Below, one piece after another: positions 36,901 through 51,300 of a stretch of DNA of 64,000 bases. The stretch spans positions 15,761,493 to 15,825,492 of the forward strand of contig CM033124.1 of the NCBI GenBank assembly GCA_019321725.1, read 5' to 3'. The notes below the pieces were generated by a model, which saw only the letters and a program-made list of their open reading frames with translations, did no database searches and was not told the origin of the DNA. A program made the translations under genes and the position numbers. The stretch comes from Paulownia fortunei. Lineage: Eukaryota > Streptophyta > Magnoliopsida > Lamiales > Paulowniaceae. Numbering within the stretch: position 1 is the first letter of the stretch; each line of letters starts with the position of its first letter.

Positions 36901-39900
36901 GGTATCATGTTTTTAAACTTTTAATCCTTTTTAACCTTAATAGTAGAAAAATATTTTTGCTCATTCTAACTCTTGTGTTATAGCATATACTTTAAATTTA
37001 TTAGAAAAAAAATTAATTTTTTAGAACGTAACTTTTAAAAAGAAACAAATCAAATAAAATATTTTTTTTAAAAAAAAGGAAGAAATAAGTACCAATATTC
37101 TGAGTTATTTTTTTTAATTTTTAGCTGTAATTAAAAATAAAAGTAGGAAATATATTGTTTCAGTCAATGGAAATAATGTATGTTTTCTTTGAAATTATAC
37201 CGAAAAAGAAAAAACAATCAATTTAAACTATAATTTGAATAAGTAAGTAAAAAATGGGTATCAAGTTTTTAAATTTTTAATCTTTTTTAACCTTAATAGT
37301 AGGATAATATTTTTCCTCATTCTAATTCCTATGTTATAGCATACACTTTAAATTTATTAGAAAAAAAATTAATTTTTCCGTACATAAACATTTAAAATAA
37401 AAAAAAATTAATTAAAAATAAAAATTTAAAAAAGCCTGAAATAAGTACCAATATTCTGTGTTGCTTTTTCAAATTTTAGCCATAATTTAAAATAAAAATA
37501 GGAAATATATTGATTCTTTTAATTAAAATAATGTAAATTTTCTTTGAAATTACACAATAAAAAGAAAAAACAATCCACTTAAACTATAATTTGTATATGT
37601 AAGTGAGAAATGGGTATCATGTTTTTAAACTTTTAATCCTTTTTAACCTTAATAGTAGAAAAATATTTTTGCTCATTCTAACTCTTGTGTTATAGCATAT
37701 ACTTTAAATTTATTAGAAAAAAAATTAATTTTTTAGAACGTAACTTTTAAAAAGAAACAAATCAAATAAAATATTTTTTTTAAAAAAAAGGAAGAAATAA
37801 GTACCAATATTCTGAGTTATTTTTTTTAATTTTTAGCTGTAATTAAAAATAAAAGTAGGAAATATATTGTTTCAGTCAATGGAAATAATGTATGTTTTCT
37901 TTGAAATTATACCGAAAAAAAAAAAAAACAATCAACTTAAACTATAATTTGAATAAGTAAGTAAAAAATGGGTATCAAGTTTTTAAATTTTTAATCTTTT
38001 TTAACCTTAATAGTAGGATAATATTTTTCCTCATTCTAATTCCTATGTTATAGCATACACTTTAAATTTATTAGAAAAAAAATTAATTTTTCCGTACATA
38101 AACATTTAAAATAAAAAAAATCAATTAAAATAAAAATTTAAAAAAGCCTGAAATAAGTACCAATATTCTGTGTTGCTTTTTCAAATTTTAGCCATAATTT
38201 AAAATAAAAATAGGAAATATATTGATTCTTTTAATTAAAATAATGTAAATTTTCTTTGAAATTACACAATAAAAAGAAAAAACACTCCACTTAAACTATA
38301 ATTTGTATATGTAAGTGAGAAATGAGTATCATGTTTTTAAACTTTTAATCCTTTTTAACCTTAACAGTAGAAAAATATTTTTTCTCATTCTAACTCCTGT
38401 GTTATAACATATACTTTAAATTTTTTACAAAAAAAATTAATTTTTCAGAATGTAAACTTTTAAAATGAAACAAATCAATTAAAATATTTTTTTTAAAAAA
38501 AAGACAGAAATAGGTACGAATATTTGAGTTGCTTTTTTTATTTTTTAGCCTTTATTAAAAATAAAAGTAGGAAATATATTGATTCTTTTAATAAAAGTAA
38601 TGTAAGTTTTCTTTAAAATTATACAATAAAACAAAAAAATAATCTAATTAAACTATAATTAGTATACGTAAGTGAGAAATGGATATCAAATTTTTAAACT
38701 TTTAATCTTTTTTAATGTTAATAGTAGGAAAGTATTTTTCCTCATTCTAACTCTTGTGTTATAGCATATACTTTAAATTTATTGGAAAAAAAATAATTTT
38801 TCAGAACGTAAACTTTTAAAATGAAACAAATCAATTAAAATATTTTTTTTAAAAAAGGCCGAAATTGGATCCAATATTCGGAGTTCCTTTTTTAATTTTT
38901 AACCATAATTAAAAATAAAAATAGGAAATATATTGATTCTTTTAATGAAAGTAATGTAAGTTTTTTTTGAAATTATACAATAAAAAGTAAAAAATAATCC
39001 AATTAAACTATAATTAATATACGTAAGTGAGAAATGGATATCAAGCTTTTAAACTTTTAATCTTTTTTAACGTTAATAGTAGGAAAGTATTTTTCCTCAT
39101 TCTAACTTCTGTGTTATAGCATATACTTTAAATTTATTGGAAAAAAATTAAATTTTCAGAACATAAACTTTTGAACTGAAACAAATCAATTAAAATATAT
39201 ACTTTTTTAAAGAGGCTGAAATTGGTACCAATATTCAGAGTTCATTTTTTAATTTTTAGCCATAATTAAAAATAAAATAGGAAATATATTGATTTTGTTA
39301 ATAAAAATAATGTATGTTTTCTTTGAAATTATGCAATAAAAAAAAACAATGCACTTAAACTATAATTTGTATACGTAAGTGAAAAATAGGTATCAAATTT
39401 TTTAAAATTTTAAAATGTTTTTAACCTGAACAGTAGGAAAGTATTTTTTCTCATTCTAACTCTTGTATTATAGCATATACTTTAAATTTATTAGAAAAAA
39501 ATTAATTTTTCAGAACGTAAACTTTTAAAAAGAAACAAATCAATTAAAATATTTTTTTTTAAAAAAGGAGGAAATAGGTACCAATATTCTGAGTTATTTT
39601 TTTAATTTTTAGCCATAATTAAAAATAAAAGTAGGAAATATATTGATTCTTTTAATGAAAGTAATGTAAGTTTTCTTTGAAATTATACAATAAAATAAAA
39701 AAACAATCAAATTAAACTATAATTTGTATACGTAAGTGAGAAATGGGTATCAAGTTTTTAATCTTTTATTCTTTTTTAACGTTAATAGTAGGAAAGTATT
39801 TTTTCTCATTTTAACTCCTGTGTTACAGCATACGCTTTAAATTTATTAGAAAAAAATTAATTTTTCAGAACGTAAACTTTTAAAATAAAAAAAATTAATG

Positions 39901-40401
39901 AAAATAAAAATTTACTAAAAAAGACCGAAATAAGTAACAATATTTTGTGTTGCTTTTTTAATTTTTAGCCATAATTAAAAATAAAAGTAAGAAATATATT
40001 GATTCTTTTAATTAAAATAATATAAGTTTTCTTTGAAAGTATATATTAAAAAGAAAAAACAATCCACTTAAACTATAATTTGTATACATAAGTAAGAAAT
40101 TGGTATCGTATTTTTAAAATTTTAATATTTTTTAATCTTAATAGTAGGAAAGTATTTTTTCTCATTATAACTCCTGTGTTGTAGTATAAACTTTAAATTT
40201 ATTAGAAAAAAATTATTTTTTCAGAACGTAATCTTTTAAAATAAAAAAAATCAATTACAATAAAAATTTAATAAAAAAAGGCTGAAATAAGTATCAATAT
40301 TCTAAGTTGTTTTTTTAATTTTTAGCCATAATTAAAAATAAAAGTAGGAAATATATTGATTCTTTTAATTAAAATAATGTAAGTTTTCTTTGAAATTATT
40401 T
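24953..40401 (+). repeat. Satellite array, monomer about 354 bp, forward orientation (about 44 copies)
   Basis: Head-to-tail copies of an extremely AT-rich monomer. Anchors recur in fixed order every 340-360 bp: a box like TTATAGCATACGCTTTTAAT, then TTTTTTAGAACGTAAACTTT, GAAATAGGTACCAACATT, CAATTTTTAGTCATAATTAA, GAAATATATTGTTTCTCTCA, AATGTAAGTTTTCTTTGAAA, AAACTATAATTTGAATACG, GAAATGGGTATCAAGTTTT, and AACATTAATAGTAGGAAAGT. For example, the CATAC box falls at about 24953, 25303, 25660, 26011 and 26366. No monomer carries a convincing reading frame. Several are internally deleted (near 27915, 29095, 30200 and 36600). From about 35.4 kb on, TTAGTCATAATT becomes TTAGCCATAATT, marking a second subfamily. 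Size and position suggest a subtelomeric or heterochromatic satellite. Confidence 0.95.
36720..38300 (+). repeat. Recently duplicated 712-bp dimer within the satellite
   Basis: The stretch starting ACTATAATTTGTATATGTAA occurs at about 36871, 37583 and 38295, each 712 bp (two monomers) apart. The intervening dimers share rare variants (TATTTTTGCTCATTC, TTTTTCCGTACATAAAC, AAAAAGCCTGAAATAAG). This is a local higher-order unit of two monomers. Confidence 0.85.
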
Positions 40402-40480
40402 CATTAAAAGAAATAATATATTTCCTACTTTTATTTTTAATTATGGCTAAAAATTAAAAAAAAATTAGAATATTGATACT
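40308..40480. repeat. Palindromic centre where the satellite changes orientation
   Basis: The left arm (40308-40372) reads TTAGCCATAATTAAAAATAA then AAAGTAGGAAATATATTG. The right arm (40400-40465) is its inverse, reading AATATATTTCCTACTTTTAT then TTTTAATTATGGCTAAAAAT. Only about 26 bp of monomer (ATAATGTAAGTTTTCTTTGA and on) lies unpaired between the arms. The switch is at about 40395-40402, with ATTATT common to both monomer phases. Confidence 0.9.
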
Positions 40481-43400
40481 TATTTCATCCTTTTTTAGAC
40501 AATTTTATTTTAAATAATTTTTTTCATTTTAAAAGATTACGTTCTGAAAAATTATTTTTTTTTAATAAATTTAAAACGTATGGTATAACATAGGAGTTAG
40601 AATGAAGAAAAATACTTTCCTACTATTATAGTTAAATAAAATTAAAAATTTAAAAACGTTATACTTATTTCTCATTTACGTATTCAAATTATAGTTTAAA
40701 TGGATTATTTTTTATTTTAACTGTATAATTTCATGGAAAACAAACATTATTTCCATTGAGAGAAACAATATATTTTCTACTTTTATTTTTAATTATGGCT
40801 AAAAATTGAAAAAAACAACTCAAAATGTTGATACTTATTTTGGCCTTTTTTAAAGAAATTTATTTTAATTAATTTTTTCTTTATAATAGTTTACGTTCTG
40901 AAAAATTATTTTTTTTCTAATAAATTTAAAGTGTATGCTATAACACAGGAGTTAGAATGAGGAAAAATAATTTCCTACTATTAAGGTTAAAAAAGATTAA
41001 AAATTTATAAACTTGATACCTATTTCTCACTTACGTATACAAATTATAGTTTAATTAGATTGTTTTTTCTTTTTAATCTATAATTTCAAAGAAAACCTAC
41101 ATTATTTCAATTAAAAGAAATAATATATTTACTAGTTTTATTTTTAATCACGGATAAAAATTAAAAAAACAACTTAGAATATTAGTACCTATTTCGGCCT
41201 TTTTATTAAATTTTTATTTTAATTGATTTTTTTCTTTTCAAAAGTTTATATTCTGAAAAATTATTTTTTTTCAAATAAATTTAATGTGTATGCTATAACA
41301 CAGGAGTTAGAATGAGGAAAAATAATTTCCTACTATTATGGTTAAATAAGATTAAAAATTTTAAACTTGATACTATTTCTCACTTACGTATACTAATTAT
41401 AGTTTAAGTGGATTGTATAATTTCAAAGAAAACTTACATTATTTTCATTAAAAAAAACAATATATTTACTAATTTTATTTTTAACCATGGGTAAATATTA
41501 AAAAAGCAACTTAGAATATTGATACCTGTTTTCGCCTTTTTATTAAATTTTTATTTTTAATTAATTTTTTTCTTTTCAAAAGTTTATGTTCTGAAAAATT
41601 ATTTTTTTTCTAATAAATTTAAAGCGTATGCTATAATACAAGAGTTAGAATGAAGAAAAATACTTTCCCGCTGTTGTGGTTAAATAAATTAAAAATTTAA
41701 AAACTTGATACCCATTTCTCTCTTACATATACTAATTATAGTTTAAGTAGATTGTCTTTTCTTTTTATTGTATAATTTCAAAAAAAACTTATCATTAAAA
41801 GAAACAATATATTTCCTACTTTTATTTTTAATTATGGCTAAAAATTAAAAAAAAAAACAACTTAGAATGTTGATACTTATTTCAGCCTTTTTTTCAACAA
41901 ATTTATTTTAATTAATTTTTTTTATTTTAAAAGATTACGTTCTGAAAAATTAATTTTTTTCTAATAAATTTAAAGTGTATGCTATAACACAAGTGTTAGA
42001 ATAAAAAAAATAATTTTCTACTGTTAAAATTAAATAAGATTAAAAATTTAAAAACTTGATTTTCATTTCTCACTTACGTATACAAATTATAATTTAAGTG
42101 GATTTGTTTTTTTTTATTGTATAATTTCAAAGAAAACTTACATTATTTTGATGAAAAAAATAATATATTTCCTACTTTTATTTTTAATTACGGCTAAAAA
42201 TTGAAAAAGCAACTAAGAATATTGGTACCTATTTCAATCTTTTTTTATTAATTTTTATTTTAATTATTTTTTTTCATTTTAAAAGATTACATTCTGAAAA
42301 ATTATTTTTTTTTCTAATAAATTTAATGCGTATGCTATAACACAGGAGTTAGAATAAGGAAAAATATTTTTTTACTGTTAAGGTGAAATAAGATTAAAAA
42401 TTTTAAACTTGATATGCATTTCTTACTTCCGTATACATGGATTATTTTTTTTATTGTATAATTTGAAAGAAAACTTACATTATTTTTATTAAAAGAAACA
42501 ATATATTTCAAACTTTTATTTTTAATTACGGCTAAAAATTAAAAAAGCAACTCAGAATATTGGTATCTATTTCGATCCTTTTATTTTTAATTAATTTTTT
42601 TCATTTAAAAAGATTTCGCTCTGAAAAATTAATTTGTTTATAATAAATTAAAAGCGTATGCTATAATACAGGAGTTAGAAATGAGGAAAAATTCTTTCCT
42701 ACTGTTAAGGTTAAATAAAATAAAAAAATTTAAAAACTTGATGCTCATTTCTTACTCACGTATACAAATTGTAGTTTAAATGGATTGTTTTTTTCTTTTT
42801 AATGAATAATTTCAAAGAAAACTTACATTATTTTCATTAAAAGATATAATATATTTCCTACTTTTATTTTTAATTACATTTAAAAATTAAAAAAGCAACT
42901 CAGAATATTGATACATATTTCGATCTTTTTATTTTAATTGATTTTTTCATTTTTAAAGACTACGTTCTGAAAAATTAATTTTTTTCTAATAAATTTAAAG
43001 CGTATGCTATAACACAGGAGTCAAAATAAAGAAAAATACTTTTCTACTATTAAGGTTAAATAAGATTAAAAATTTAAAAACTTGATACCCAATTCTCACT
43101 TACGTATACAAATTATAGTTTAAGTGAATTTTTTTTTTATTGTATAATTTCAAAGACAACTTACATTATTTTCATTAAAAGAAATAATATATTTTCTGCT
43201 TTTATTTCTAATTACGGCTAAAAATTGAAAAAGCAACTCAGAATAATTGTACCTATTTCGATCTTTTTATTTTAATTAATTTTTTTCATTTAAAAAGATT
43301 ACGCTATGAAAAATTAATTTTTTTATATTAAATTTAAAGCGTATGCCATAACACAGGAGTTAGAAATGAGGAAAAATTATTTCTTACTGTTAAGGTTAAA

Positions 43401-46400
43401 TAAGATTAAAATTTTTAAAAATTGATACTCATTTCTCACTCACGTATACAAATTATAGTTTAAATGGATTATTTTTTCTTTTTAATGAATAATTTCAAAG
43501 AAAACTTACATTATTTTGATTAAAAGATACAATATATTTCCTACTTTTATTTTTAATTACATTTAAAAATTAAAAAAGAACTCAGAATATTGGTACCTAT
43601 TTCGATCTTTTTATTTTAATTGATTTTTTCATTTTTAAAGACTAAGTTCTGAAAAATTAATTTTTTTCTAATAAATTTAAAGCGTATGCTATGACACAGG
43701 AGTTAGAATAAGAAAAATACTTTCCTACTATTAAGGTTAAATAAGATTAAAAATTTAAAACTTGATACCCATTTCTCACTTTTGTATACTAATTATATTT
43801 TAAGTGGATTTTCTTTTCTTTTTATTGTATAATTTTAAAAAAAACTTACATTATTTTTATTAGAAGAAAAAATATATTTCCTTTCTTTATTTTTAATTAT
43901 GGCTAAAAATTCAAAAAACAGCTCAGAATGTTGGTACTTATTTTGGCTTTTTTTTTAAAAAAATATTTTAGTTGATTTTTTTCTTTTTAAAAGTTTACGA
44001 TCACAGAAAATATTTTTTTTCTAATAAATTTAAAGCATATGCTAGAACACAGGAATTAGAATGAGAAAAAAATACTTTCCTACTGTTAAGGTTAAATGAG
44101 ATTAAAAATTTAAAACTTGATACCGTTTCTCTATTACGTATACCAATTAAAGTTTAAGTGGATTGTTTTTTCTTTTTACAGTATAATTTCAAAGAAAACT
44201 TATATTATTTTCATTAAAAGAAACAATATGTTTCCTATATTTATTTTTTATTATGGCTAAAAATTAAAAATACAACTCTGAATATTGGTACCTATTTCGT
44301 CCTTTTTTATTAAATTTTTATTTTAATTAATTTTTTTTATTTTAAAAGTTTACATTCAGAAAAATTAATTTTTTTCTAATAGATTTAAAGCCTATGTTAT
44401 AATACAAAAGTTAGAATAAGAAAAAATACTTTCCTACAGTTAAGGTTAAATAAGATTAAAAATTTAAAACTTGATACTCATTTCTCACTTTTGTATACTA
44501 ATTATAGTTTAAGTGGATTGTCTTTTCATTTTAGTTTATAATTTCAAAGAAAATTTAAATTGTTTTCATTAAAAGAAACAATTTATTTCCTACTTTTATT
44601 TTTAATTATGGCTAAAAATAAAAAAAAAACAACTCAGAATATTGGTATCTTTTTCGGTATTTTTTATTAAAATTTTATTTTAAAGTATTTTTTTTCATTT
44701 TAAAAGTTTATGTTTTGATTTTTTTTCCAATAAATTTAAAGTGTATGTTATAACAGAGGAGTTAGAATGAGAAAAAAATACCTTCCTACTGTTAAGGTTA
44801 AAAATGATTAAAAATTTAAAAACCTCATACGTATACAAATTATAGTTTTAGTGGATTATTTTTTTTTTATTGTATAATTTCCAAGAAAACTTACATTATT
44901 TTCATTAAAAGAAATTATATCATTCCTCCATTTATTTTTAATTATGGCTAAAAATTAAAAATACAGCTCAGAATATTGGTACTTATTGCGGCCATTTTTA
45001 TTAAATTTTTTTAAATTGATTTTTTTCATTTTAAATGTTTACGTTCGGAGAAATTAATTTTTTTCTAATAAATTTAAAGCGTATGCTATAACATAGAAGT
45101 TAGAATGAGTAAAAATACTTTCATACTGTTCAGGTTAAAAAAGATTAAAAATTTAAAAAACTTGATACCTATTTTTCACTTACGTATACAAATTATAGTT
45201 TAAGTGGATTGTTTTTTTTTATTATATAATTTCAAAGAAAACATACATTATTTTTATTAATAGAATCAGTATACTTCCTACTTTTATTTTTACTTATGGC
45301 TAAAAATTAAAAAAGGAACTCCAAATATTAGTACCTATTTCTGCCTTTTAAGAAAAAAAATATTTTAATTGATTTGTTTCTTTTTAAAAGTTTACGTTAT
45401 GAAATATTAATTTTTTTCAAATAAATTTAAAATGTATGCTATAACACAGGAGTTAGAATGATGAAAAATATTTTCCTACTTTTAAAGTTAAAAAGGATTA
45501 AAAGTTTAAAAACATGATACCCATTTCTCACTTACATATACAAATTATAGTTTAAATAGATTGTTTTTTCTTTTTATTGTATAATTTGAAAGCAAACTTA
45601 CATTATTTTAATTAAAAAAATCGATATATTTTCTACTTTTATTTTTAATTATGGCTAAAAATTAAAAATGCAACACAGAATATTGACACTTATTTTAGCC
45701 TTTTTCATTAAATTTTTATTTTAATTGATTTTTTTTATTTTAAATATTTACGTTCATAAAAATTAATTTTTTTCTAATAAATTTAAAGCGTATGCTATAA
45801 CATAGGAGTTAGAATGAGGAAAAATATTTTGCTACTGTTCAAGTTAAAAAAGATTAAAAATTTAAAAAACTTGATACCTATTTTTCACTTACGTATACAA
45901 ATTATAGTTTAAGTGCATTGTTTTTTTAATTGTATAATTTTAAAGAAAACATACATTATTTTTATTAACAAAATAAATATATTTTCTACTTTTATTTTTA
46001 ATTATGGCTAAAAATTAAAAAAGAAACTCCGAATATTGGGACCAATTTCGGCCTTTTTTTTGAAAAAAATTATTTTAATTAATTTGTTTCATTTTAAAAG
46101 TTTGCGTTATGAAAAATTATTTTTTTTTTAATAAATTTAAAGTATATGCTATAACACAGGAGTTAAAATGAGAAAAAATACTTTCCTACTATTAACGTTA
46201 AAAACGATTAAAAGTTTAAAAACTTGATACCCGTTTCTCACTTACATATACTAATTATAGTTTAATTGGATTATTTTTTCTTTTTATTGTATAATTTCAA
46301 AAAACTTACATTTCTTTCATTAAAAGAATCAATATATTTTCTACTTTTATTTTTAATTATGGCTAAAATTTAAAAAAACGACATAGAATATTGGTATATA

Positions 46401-48349
46401 TTTCGGCCTTTTTATTAAATTTTTATTGTAATTGATTTTTTTTTATTTTAAAAGATTACGTTCTTAAAAATTATTATTTTTCTAATAAATTTAAAGCATA
46501 TACTACAACACAGGAGTTATAATGAGAAAAAATACTTTCCTACTATTAAGGATAAAAAAGATTAAAAATTTAAAAATATGTTACCCATTTCTCACTTATG
46601 TATACAAATTATAGTTTAAGTGACTATTTTTTCTTTTTATTTGATAATTTCAAAGAAAATTGATATTATTTTCATTAAAAGAAACAATATATTTACTACT
46701 TTTATTTTTAATTATGGCTAAAAATTAAAAAAAAATAACTTAGAATGTTGGTACTTATTTCGTCCTTTCAAAAAAAAAATTATTTTAATTATTTTTTTTC
46801 ATTTTAAAAGATTACGTTCTGAAAAATTATTATTTTTCTAATAAATTTAAAGCGTATGCTATAAGACAGAAGTTACAATTAGAAAAAATACTTTTCTAGT
46901 GTTAAGTTTAAATAATAGTAAAAATTTTAAAACTTGATACCCGTTTCTCTTTTATACATACAAATTATAGTTTAATTGGATTGTTTTATTTGGTTTTTAT
47001 TGTATAATTTTGAGAAAAACTTACATTAATTTTAGTGAGAGAGACAATATATTTTCTACTTTTAATTCTATTTATGGTTAAAAATTGAAAAAGCGACTCC
47101 GAATATTGGTACCTATTTCGGGCTTTTTAATTAAATTTTTATTTTAATTGATTTTTTTCTTTTTTAAAGTTTATATTTTAAAAAATTATTTTTTTTCTAA
47201 TAAATTAAAAGCATATGCTATAACACAGGAGTTAGAATTAGAAAAAATATTTTCCTAGTGCTAAGGTTAAATAATATTAAATTTTTTAAAACTTGATACC
47301 CATTTCTCTCTTACGCATACAAACTATAGTTTAACTGGATTGTTTTTTTTTTTTTACTTTATAATTTTGAGAAAAACTTACATTAATTTCAGTGAGAGAG
47401 ACAATATATTTCCTACTTTTATTTATAATTATGGTTAAAAATTGAAAAAGCGACTTCGAATATTGGTACCTATTTCGGGCTTTTTTATTCATTTTTTATT
47501 TTTAATTAATTTTTTTCTTTTTTAAATATTATGTTTTAAAAAGTTGATATTTTCTAAAAAAATAAAACCGTATGCTATAATACAGGATTAGAATTAGAAA
47601 AAATAATTTTCTACTGTTAAGGTTAAATAATATTAAAAATTTAAAAAAATGGTACCCGTTTCTTTCTTATGCATATAAATTACAGTTTAATTAGTTTTTC
47701 TTTTTTCTTTTTACTGTATAATTTTAAGAAAAAACTTACATTATCTTCAGTGAGAGAAATAATATATTTCATACTTTTATTTTTAATTATGGTTGAAAAT
47801 TTAAAGAAACATCTCCGAATATTTGTACCTATTTCAGGAATTTTTTTAAAATTTTTATTTTAATTTTTTTTTAAAGTTTACATTTTAAAAAATTAATTTT
47901 TTCTAATAAATTAAAAGCGTATGCTATAAGACAGGAGTTACAATTAGAAAAAATACTTTCCTAGTGTTAAGGTTAAATAATATTAAAAATTTTAAAACCT
48001 GATACCCGTTTCTCTCTTATACATGCAAATTATAGTTTAATTTGATTGTTTTTTTTTGTTTTTACTGTATAATTTTGAGAAAAACTTACATTAATTTCAG
48101 TGAGAGAGACAATATATTTTCTACTTTTATTTTTAATTATAGTTAAAAATTGAAAAAATGACACCGAATATTGGTACCCATTTCGGGCTTTTTTATTAAA
48201 TTTTTATTTTTAATTAATTTTTTCTTTTTTAAAGTTTACGTTTTAAAAAATTAATATTTTCTAAAAAATTAGAAGAGTATGTTATAACACAGGATTATAA
48301 TTAGAAAAAGTACTTTCCTATAGTTAAAGTGAAATAATATTAAAAATTT

Positions 48350-51300
48350 AAAAACTTGATATTCGTTTCTTTATTACGCATACAAATTACAGTTTAACTA
48401 AATAATTTTTTTCTTTTTACTGTATAATTTCAAGAAAAACTTACATTATTTTTAGTGAGAGAAATAATATATTTTCTACTTTTATTTTAATTATGGTTAA
48501 AAATTAAAAAAACAACTTCGAATGTTTGTACCTATTTCAGGATTTTTTAAAATTTTTTATTTTAATTGATTTTTTTCTTTTTTAAAGTTTACATTTTAAA
48601 AAACTGATTTTTTCTAAAAAATTATAAGCGTATGCTATAACACATGAGTTAGAATTAGAAAAAATAATTTCCTTGTGTTAAGGTTAAATAATATTAAAAA
48701 TTTTAAAACTTGATACCTGTTTCTCTTTTACGCATACAAACTATAGTTTAACTAGATTGTTTTTTTTTTTTTTTTGCTGTATAATTTTGAGAAAAACTTA
48801 CATTAATTTCAGTGAGAGAGACAATATATTTCCTACTTTTATTTCTAATTATGGTTAAAAATTGAAAAAGCGACTTCGAATATTGGTACCTATATTGGGT
48901 TTTTTAATTCAATTTTAATTTAATTAATTTTTTTCTTTTTTAAAGTTTACATTTTAAAAAATTGATATTTTCTAAAAAATTAAAATCGTATGCTATAACA
49001 AAGGATTAGAATTAGAAAAAACACTTTCCTACTGTTAAGGTTAAATAATATTAAAAATTTAAAAAGTTGATATCCATTTCTTTCTTATGCATACAAGTTA
49101 TAGTTTAATTGACTTATTTTTTTTTATTGTATAATTTCAAGGAAAACTTACATTATTTTCAGTGAGAGAAATAATATGTTTTCTACTTTTATTTTTAATT
49201 ATGGTTAAAAATTTAATAAAACATCTCCTAATGTTTGTACCAATTTCAGGATTTTTTTAAAATTTTTATTTTAATTGATTTTATTCTTTTTTAAAGTTTA
49301 CATTTTAAAAAATTAATTTTTTCTAATAAATTAAAAGCGTATGCTGTAAGACAGGAGTTAGAATAAGAAAAAATATTTTCCTTGTGTTAAGGTTAAATAA
49401 TATTAAAAATTTAAAATTTGATATCCATTTTTCTCTTACGCATACAAACTATAGTTTAATTGCATTGTTTTTTTCTTTTTACTGTATAATTTTGAGAAAA
49501 AGTTACATTAATTTTAGTGAGAGAGACAATATATTTCCTACTTTTATTTTTAATTATGGTTATAAATTGAGAAAGCGACTTCGAATATTGGTATCTATTT
49601 TGGGCTTTTTTATTAACTTTTTATTTTAATTAATTTTTTTCTTTTTTAAAGTTTATATATAAAAAAATTGATTTTTTTTAATAAATTAAAAGCGTATGCT
49701 ATAAGACAAGAGTTATAATTAGTTAAAATACTTTCCTAGTGTTAAGGTTAAATAATATTAAAAATTTTAAAACCTGATACCCGTTTCTCTCTTATGCATA
49801 CAAATTATAGTTTAATTGGATTATGTTTTTTTCTTTTTATTGTATAATTTTGAGAAAAACTTACATTAATTTCCGTGAGAGAGACAATATAATTTCTACT
49901 TTGATTTTTAATTATGGTTAAAAATTGAAAAAATGACTCCGAATATTGGTAGCTATTCCCGGTTTTTTTATTCAATTTTTATTTTAATTAATTTTTTTCT
50001 TTTTTAAAGTTTACGTTTTAAAAAATTGATATTTTCTAAAAAATTAACAGCGTATGCTATAACACAGGATTATAATTAGAAAAAATACTTTCCTACTGTT
50101 AAGGTTAAATAATATTAAAAATTAAAAACTTGATATTCGTTTCTTTATTACGCATACAAATTACAGTTTAACTAAATAATTTTTTTCTTTTTACTGTATA
50201 ATTTCAAGAAAAACTTACATTATTTTTAGTGAGAGAAATAATATATTTTCTACTTTTATTTTTAATTATGGTTAAAAATTAAAAAAACAACTTCGAATGT
50301 TTGTACCTATTTCAGGATTTTTTAAAATTTTTATTTTAATTGATTTTTTTCTTTTTTAAAGTTTACATTTTAAAAAACTGATTTTTTCTAAAAAATTATA
50401 AGCGTATGCTATAACACATGAGTTAGAATTAGAAAAAATAATTTCCTTGTGTTAAGGTTAAATAATATTAAAAATTTTAAAACTTGATACCTGTTTCTCT
50501 TTTACGCATACAAACTATAGTTTAACTAGATTGTTTTTTTTTTTTTTGCTGTATAATTTTGAGAAAAACTTACATTAATTTCAGTGAGAGAGACAATATA
50601 TTTCCTACTTTTATTTCTAATTATGGTTAAAAATTGAAAAAGCGACTTCGAATATTGTACCTATATTGGGTTTTTTAATTCAATTTTAATTTAATTAATT
50701 TTTTTCTTTTTTAAAGTTTACATTTTAAAAAATTGATATTTTCTAAAAAATTAAAATCGTATGCTATAACAAAGGATTAGAATTAGAAAAAACACTTTCC
50801 TATTGTTAAGGTTAAATAATATTAAAAATTTAAAAAGTTGATATCCATTTCTTTCTTATGCATACAAGTTATAGTTTAATTGACTTATTTTTTTTTATTG
50901 TATAATTTCAAGGAAAACTTACATTATTTTCAGTGAGAGAAATAATATGTTTTCTACTTTTATTTTTAATTATGGTTAAAAATTTAATAAAACATCTCCT
51001 AATGTTTGTACCAATTTCAGGATTTTTTAAAATTTTTTATTTTAATTGATTTTATTCTTTTTTAAAGTTTACATTTTAAAAAATTAATTTTTTCTAATAA
51101 ATTAAAAGCGTATGCTGTAAGACAGGAGTTAGAATAAGAAAAAATATTTTCCTTGTGTTAAGGTTAAATAATATTAAAAATTTAAAATTTGATATCCATT
51201 TTTCTCTTACGCATACAAACTATAGTTTAATTGCATTGTTTTTTTCTTTTTACTGTATAATTTTGAGAAAAAGTTACATTAATTTTAGTGAGAGAGACAA

